Assembly: GCA_003501385.1 (NCBI GenBank)
Contig: DNPN01000120.1
Coordinates: 1 to 8,313 of the forward strand
Source of the DNA: Rhizobium sp.
GTDB taxonomy: Bacteria > Pseudomonadota > Alphaproteobacteria > Rhizobiales > Rhizobiaceae
Direction: 5' to 3'
DNA: 8,313 nt
Shown: positions 6,222 through 8,313 of the stretch, one piece after another
Layout of the letters: every line of letters starts with the position of its first letter
Numbering within the stretch: the first letter of the stretch is position 1
The notes under the pieces: generated by a model
What the model saw: only the letters and a program-made list of their open reading frames with translations
The model's database searches: none
Told to the model about the DNA's origin: nothing
Made by a program: the position numbers and the translations under genes

Positions 6222-7007
6222 GTGACGAAGAGTCTGGACAACCATCACATCTTGATTACCGGCGCTGGCAGTGGCATCGGAGCCGCCATTGCGCGCCGGT
6301 TGGCGCAGGAGGGTGCGCGCATCACACTGGCCGGTCGCCGCGATGCACCGTTGCAAGCCTTGGCCGATGAATTGGGCTCGCAGCATGGTTTTGTGGTGTC
6401 AGGGTTTGATGTCACTGATCCCGCACAGATTGCTGAGGGGTTGGCACGGGCAAGAGCGACTTTTGGGCCGGTCTCCATTTTGATCAACAATGCTGGTGAA
6501 GCGCCGAGTGCACCGTTTGAAAAAACCAGTCTTGATCTGTGGTCCAAGATCATGGCGGTTGACTTGACAGGTGTGTTTAACGTCACGCAGGCAGTGTTGC
6601 CAGATTTGAAGCTGCGGGGCGCTGGTGCCCGGATTGTCAATATTGCCTCCACCGCAGGGTTGACAGGCTATGCTTATGTTACGGCCTATTGTGCTGCCAA
6701 GCATGGCGTTATTGGGTTGACGCGAGCATTGGCGCTGGAGTTGGCCAAAACCGGCGTGACGGTCAATGCCGTTTGCCCGGGCTTTACCGATACGCCGATT
6801 ATCGCCCGTTCAATTGAAGCCATTGTCGCCAAAACCGGCCGGACAGCGGAAGAAGCGCTGGCTGAGTTTACAAAACACAATCCGCAGCAGCGGTTGGTGG
6901 ACCCGCAGGAAGTGGCAGACGCTGTGGCATGGCTGGTCGGACCGGGGGCCGGTGCCATCACCGGACAGGCCATTGCTGTTGCCGGTGGCGAGGTGATGGC
7001 GGGATGA
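6222..7007 (+). CDS. short-chain dehydrogenase/reductase (SDR), probably acting on a CoA-ester intermediate
   Basis: This 261-residue classical SDR contains the cofactor motif TGAGSGIG (13-20), NNAG (89-92), and catalytic Ser143, Tyr156 and Lys160 (YCAAK); Asn115, expected in the tetrad, is replaced by Asp114-Leu115 in MAVDLTG. Arg39-Arg40 at the end of the second strand suggest NADP(H) rather than NAD(H). Length and the PGFTDTP loop (186-192) are like 3-hydroxyacyl-CoA dehydrogenases and ketoreductases. In the aerobic 2-aminobenzoyl-CoA route a keto group must be reduced or a hydroxyl oxidised after the first flavoenzyme, and this enzyme is a fitting candidate; the exact step is inferred. 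The start is GTG, seven bases after the previous stop. Its ribosome-binding site GAGG (6213-6216) overlaps that stop codon, so translation is probably coupled. No ATG lies close enough to serve instead. Confidence 0.87.
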   Translation: MTKSLDNHHILITGAGSGIGAAIARRLAQEGARITLAGRRDAPLQALADELGSQHGFVVSGFDVTDPAQIAEGLARARATFGPVSILINNAGEAPSAPFEKTSLDLWSKIMAVDLTGVFNVTQAVLPDLKLRGAGARIVNIASTAGLTGYAYVTAYCAAKHGVIGLTRALALELAKTGVTVNAVCPGFTDTPIIARSIEAIVAKTGRTAEEALAEFTKHNPQQRLVDPQEVADAVAWLVGPGAGAITGQAIAVAGGEVMAG

Positions 7008-7042
7008 TCCTCTCAATCGAAACAAGCAAGGAGGAAGGCTGA

Positions 7043-7462
7043 ATGCCCTTCACAATTTCCAAGCCGCTGCGGTTCGGTGACTGCGACCTGACCGGCATTG
7101 CCTACCATCCAGCCTATCTTTCCATGCTGGTGGATGTGAACGAGGCGATGTTTGCCTCGTTTGGCATCACCTGGAAGGAGATCATGTTCGAGCGCAAGTT
7201 CGGCCTGCCAACCGTGACGCTGAACCTGCAATTTGTGCGCCCCGCAGTTTATGGCGATGTGCTGGATTTTACTGTGCATGTGCGCACCATTGGTCGCTCA
7301 TCCCTGGATCTCGAAACCGATGTTCGCGTGCGCGGAGACATAATCTGGACGGTGCGCCAAAGGATCGTTCTCACCACCATTGAAGACCCCAAATCCCACC
7401 CTTGGCCGGATGACATCCGCACTGGGCTGAGCCGTTATATGGAGCCACAACACGATGCATGA
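7043..7462 (+). CDS. hot-dog acyl-CoA thioesterase, 4-hydroxybenzoyl-CoA thioesterase type
   Basis: This 139-residue single hot-dog domain hydrolyses an acyl- or aroyl-CoA thioester to the free acid and CoA. The N-terminal signature FGDCDLTGIAYHPAYL (11-26) closely resembles FGDCDPAGIVWYPNY of the Pseudomonas CBS3 4-hydroxybenzoyl-CoA thioesterase; Asp15 corresponds to its catalytic Asp17. The usual long helix (about 24-50) and strands such as VTLNLQFVRPAVYGDVL follow. A strong AAGGAGG (7028-7034) lies 8 bases before the ATG, and the gap from the SDR gene is 35 bases. In the operon it could release CoA from dead-end aromatic thioesters, release gentisate from gentisyl-CoA if the substrate is salicylate, or act on a later intermediate. 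The family call is firm; the substrate is open. Confidence 0.86.
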   Translation: MPFTISKPLRFGDCDLTGIAYHPAYLSMLVDVNEAMFASFGITWKEIMFERKFGLPTVTLNLQFVRPAVYGDVLDFTVHVRTIGRSSLDLETDVRVRGDIIWTVRQRIVLTTIEDPKSHPWPDDIRTGLSRYMEPQHDA

Positions 7463-7850
7463 AATCATTCAACCCGAAGGCTGGGCAAAACCCATCGGCT
7501 ATTCCAATGGCATCAGCGCCCGGGGCCGAATCGTACAGGTTGGTGGCCAGATTGGCTGGGATGAAAACTGCAAGTTTCATTCGGATGATTTTGCAGAACA
7601 GACCCGCCAGACTCTTTTGAACATTGTTACCGTTTTGAAGGCTGCGGACGCGCGCCCCGAACATCTGATTCAGATGACCTGGTATTTCACGGATCGTGAC
7701 GCCTACAAATCCGGCATGAAAGCCATTGGCGCGGCGTATCGTGAGATTATTGGCCGGCATTTTCCGCCGATGGCCGCTGTTCAGGTCGTGGCGCTGATGG
7801 AAGACCGCGCCAAGATTGAGATTCAGGCGCTGGCCGTGGTGCCGGATTGA
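7455..7850 (+). CDS. RidA/YjgF-family protein lacking the substrate-carboxylate arginine; possible enamine hydrolase
   Basis: This 131-residue protein belongs to the trimeric RidA (YjgF/YER057c/UK114) family, whose members hydrolyse enamines/imines to ketones and ammonia. Family marks are VGGQIGWD (29-36), QTRQTLLNIVTVLKAA (49-64), the TWYFTDRDAYKSG segment (75-87) and KIEIQALAVV (120-129). Glu122 matches E. coli RidA Glu120. At the place of E. coli Arg105, which holds the substrate carboxylate, there is Met106 (FPPMAAVQV against FPARSCVEV). Rid subfamilies without this arginine are known and do not act on 2-iminoacids. The start overlaps the thioesterase end by 8 bases (ATGCATGA), so the two are co-translated; GGAG lies 10 bases upstream. 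Since the first enzyme of the operon makes a cyclic enamine CoA ester, removal of its amino group is the proposed role. This is inference from context. Confidence 0.85.
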   Translation: MHEIIQPEGWAKPIGYSNGISARGRIVQVGGQIGWDENCKFHSDDFAEQTRQTLLNIVTVLKAADARPEHLIQMTWYFTDRDAYKSGMKAIGAAYREIIGRHFPPMAAVQVVALMEDRAKIEIQALAVVPD

Positions 7851-7893
7851 TCCAAAAATATCGTTGAAAAATTTAGGCATGAAGGAGGAAGAT

Positions 7894-8313
7894 ATGCAAG
7901 GAACTATGAAACCCGTGATTACCCGCAAGGGGCAGGAAGATCAAAATACCGGACAATCCGGCGGATGTATCCGTGTATCGGGCGTTGGCCCGCAGCATAC
8001 GCCTGCCACCAAAATCTGGTTTGGCAAGGTGTCCAACGATCCGGGCTACCGGTCTTATCCGCATCATCATGGTGAGGCCGAGACCGGCGGCTATGTGTTG
8101 AAGGGCAAGGCCCGGATTTATTTTGGCGAAAACTGGCAGGAATATCTCGACATGGAAGAGGGCGATTTTATCTTCGTCCCGCCCTACTGGCCGCATATCG
8201 AGGTGAATATGTCCACCACCGAAGAACTGGTGTGGATGACCACACGCACGCCTGACAACATTGTTATCAACCTGCCAGACGTGGATGATTCCATCCTCGT
8301 TGGTTACAGGCGC
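7894..8313 (+). CDS. small single-domain cupin, open at the right edge
   Basis: The frame from ATG 7894 stays open for 140 codons to the end of the window, so the stop lies outside. AAGGAGGA (7882-7889) is well placed before the ATG; an ATG at 7906 is a weaker alternative. Cupin motif 1 is HHHGEAETGGYVLKG (57-71), with His57, His59 and Glu63 as metal ligands. Motif 2 is EGDFIFVPPYWPHIEVN (89-105), with His101 as the fourth ligand. All four ligands are present, so a bound metal and an enzymatic role (isomerase, dioxygenase or hydrolase) are possible. Only a small single cupin is visible, unlike the two-cupin gentisate 1,2-dioxygenase of about 350 residues, though the missing end prevents certainty. 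It is the fifth gene of the operon, 43 bases after the RidA gene. Its reaction is not known to me. Confidence 0.8.
   Translation, partial: MQGTMKPVITRKGQEDQNTGQSGGCIRVSGVGPQHTPATKIWFGKVSNDPGYRSYPHHHGEAETGGYVLKGKARIYFGENWQEYLDMEEGDFIFVPPYWPHIEVNMSTTEELVWMTTRTPDNIVINLPDVDDSILVGYRR

Noticed and set aside
5859..6386. A 175-codon open frame on the - strand spanning the end of the fusion gene and the start of the SDR gene
   Set aside because: It crosses the junction of two well-supported genes and shows no domain or ribosome-binding site.
7894..8313. The terminal cupin as a gentisate 1,2-dioxygenase
   Set aside because: Motifs seen belong to one small cupin beginning close to the N-terminus; the gentisate dioxygenase family is much longer and has a different N-terminal region.

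Overview
The window looks like a piece of an alphaproteobacterial chromosome or chromid, most likely from the Hyphomicrobiales (Rhizobiales; Brucellaceae- or Rhizobiaceae-like). This is inferred from the moderately GC-rich coding sequence, the gabT-gabD arrangement, and intergenic palindromic elements of a type I remember as common in that order. No RNA gene, CRISPR array, insertion sequence or phage gene was seen. No gene-free stretch exceeds about 200 bases.

Left part (1-2066, + strand): the 3' end of a class III aminotransferase (gabT-like, open at the left edge) and a complete succinate-semialdehyde dehydrogenase (gabD), three bases apart and followed by a hairpin terminator. Together they turn 4-aminobutyrate into succinate. 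Middle part (2107-3672, - strand): two regulator genes pointing left. The first has an unusual three-part architecture (MerR helix-turn-helix, XRE helix-turn-helix, cupin). The second is a MarR-family regulator. Palindromic mosaic repeats lie on both sides of the MerR-XRE-cupin gene. They include two copies of one 39-bp palindrome (37/39 identical), and the stop codons of both regulators lie in the outer ends of such elements.

Right part (3721-8313, + strand): an AT-rich divergent promoter with palindromes that could be MarR operators drives a five-gene operon, open at the right edge. It encodes (1) a 771-residue fusion of an FAD aromatic-ring monooxygenase with an old-yellow-enzyme reductase, (2) a short-chain dehydrogenase, (3) a 4-hydroxybenzoyl-CoA-type hot-dog thioesterase, (4) a RidA-family protein and (5) a small cupin. 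The fusion has the architecture of 2-aminobenzoyl-CoA monooxygenase/reductase; the same family is often annotated as bifunctional salicylyl-CoA 5-hydroxylase/oxidoreductase. The best reading is an aerobic CoA-thioester pathway for anthranilate (or a related ortho-substituted benzoate): ring hydroxylation and reduction give a non-aromatic enamine CoA ester, from which a RidA-type hydrolase could release ammonia. The RidA here lacks the arginine that binds free carboxylates in canonical RidA, which fits a CoA-ester substrate. A CoA ligase and ring-cleavage/beta-oxidation genes would be expected beyond the right edge.
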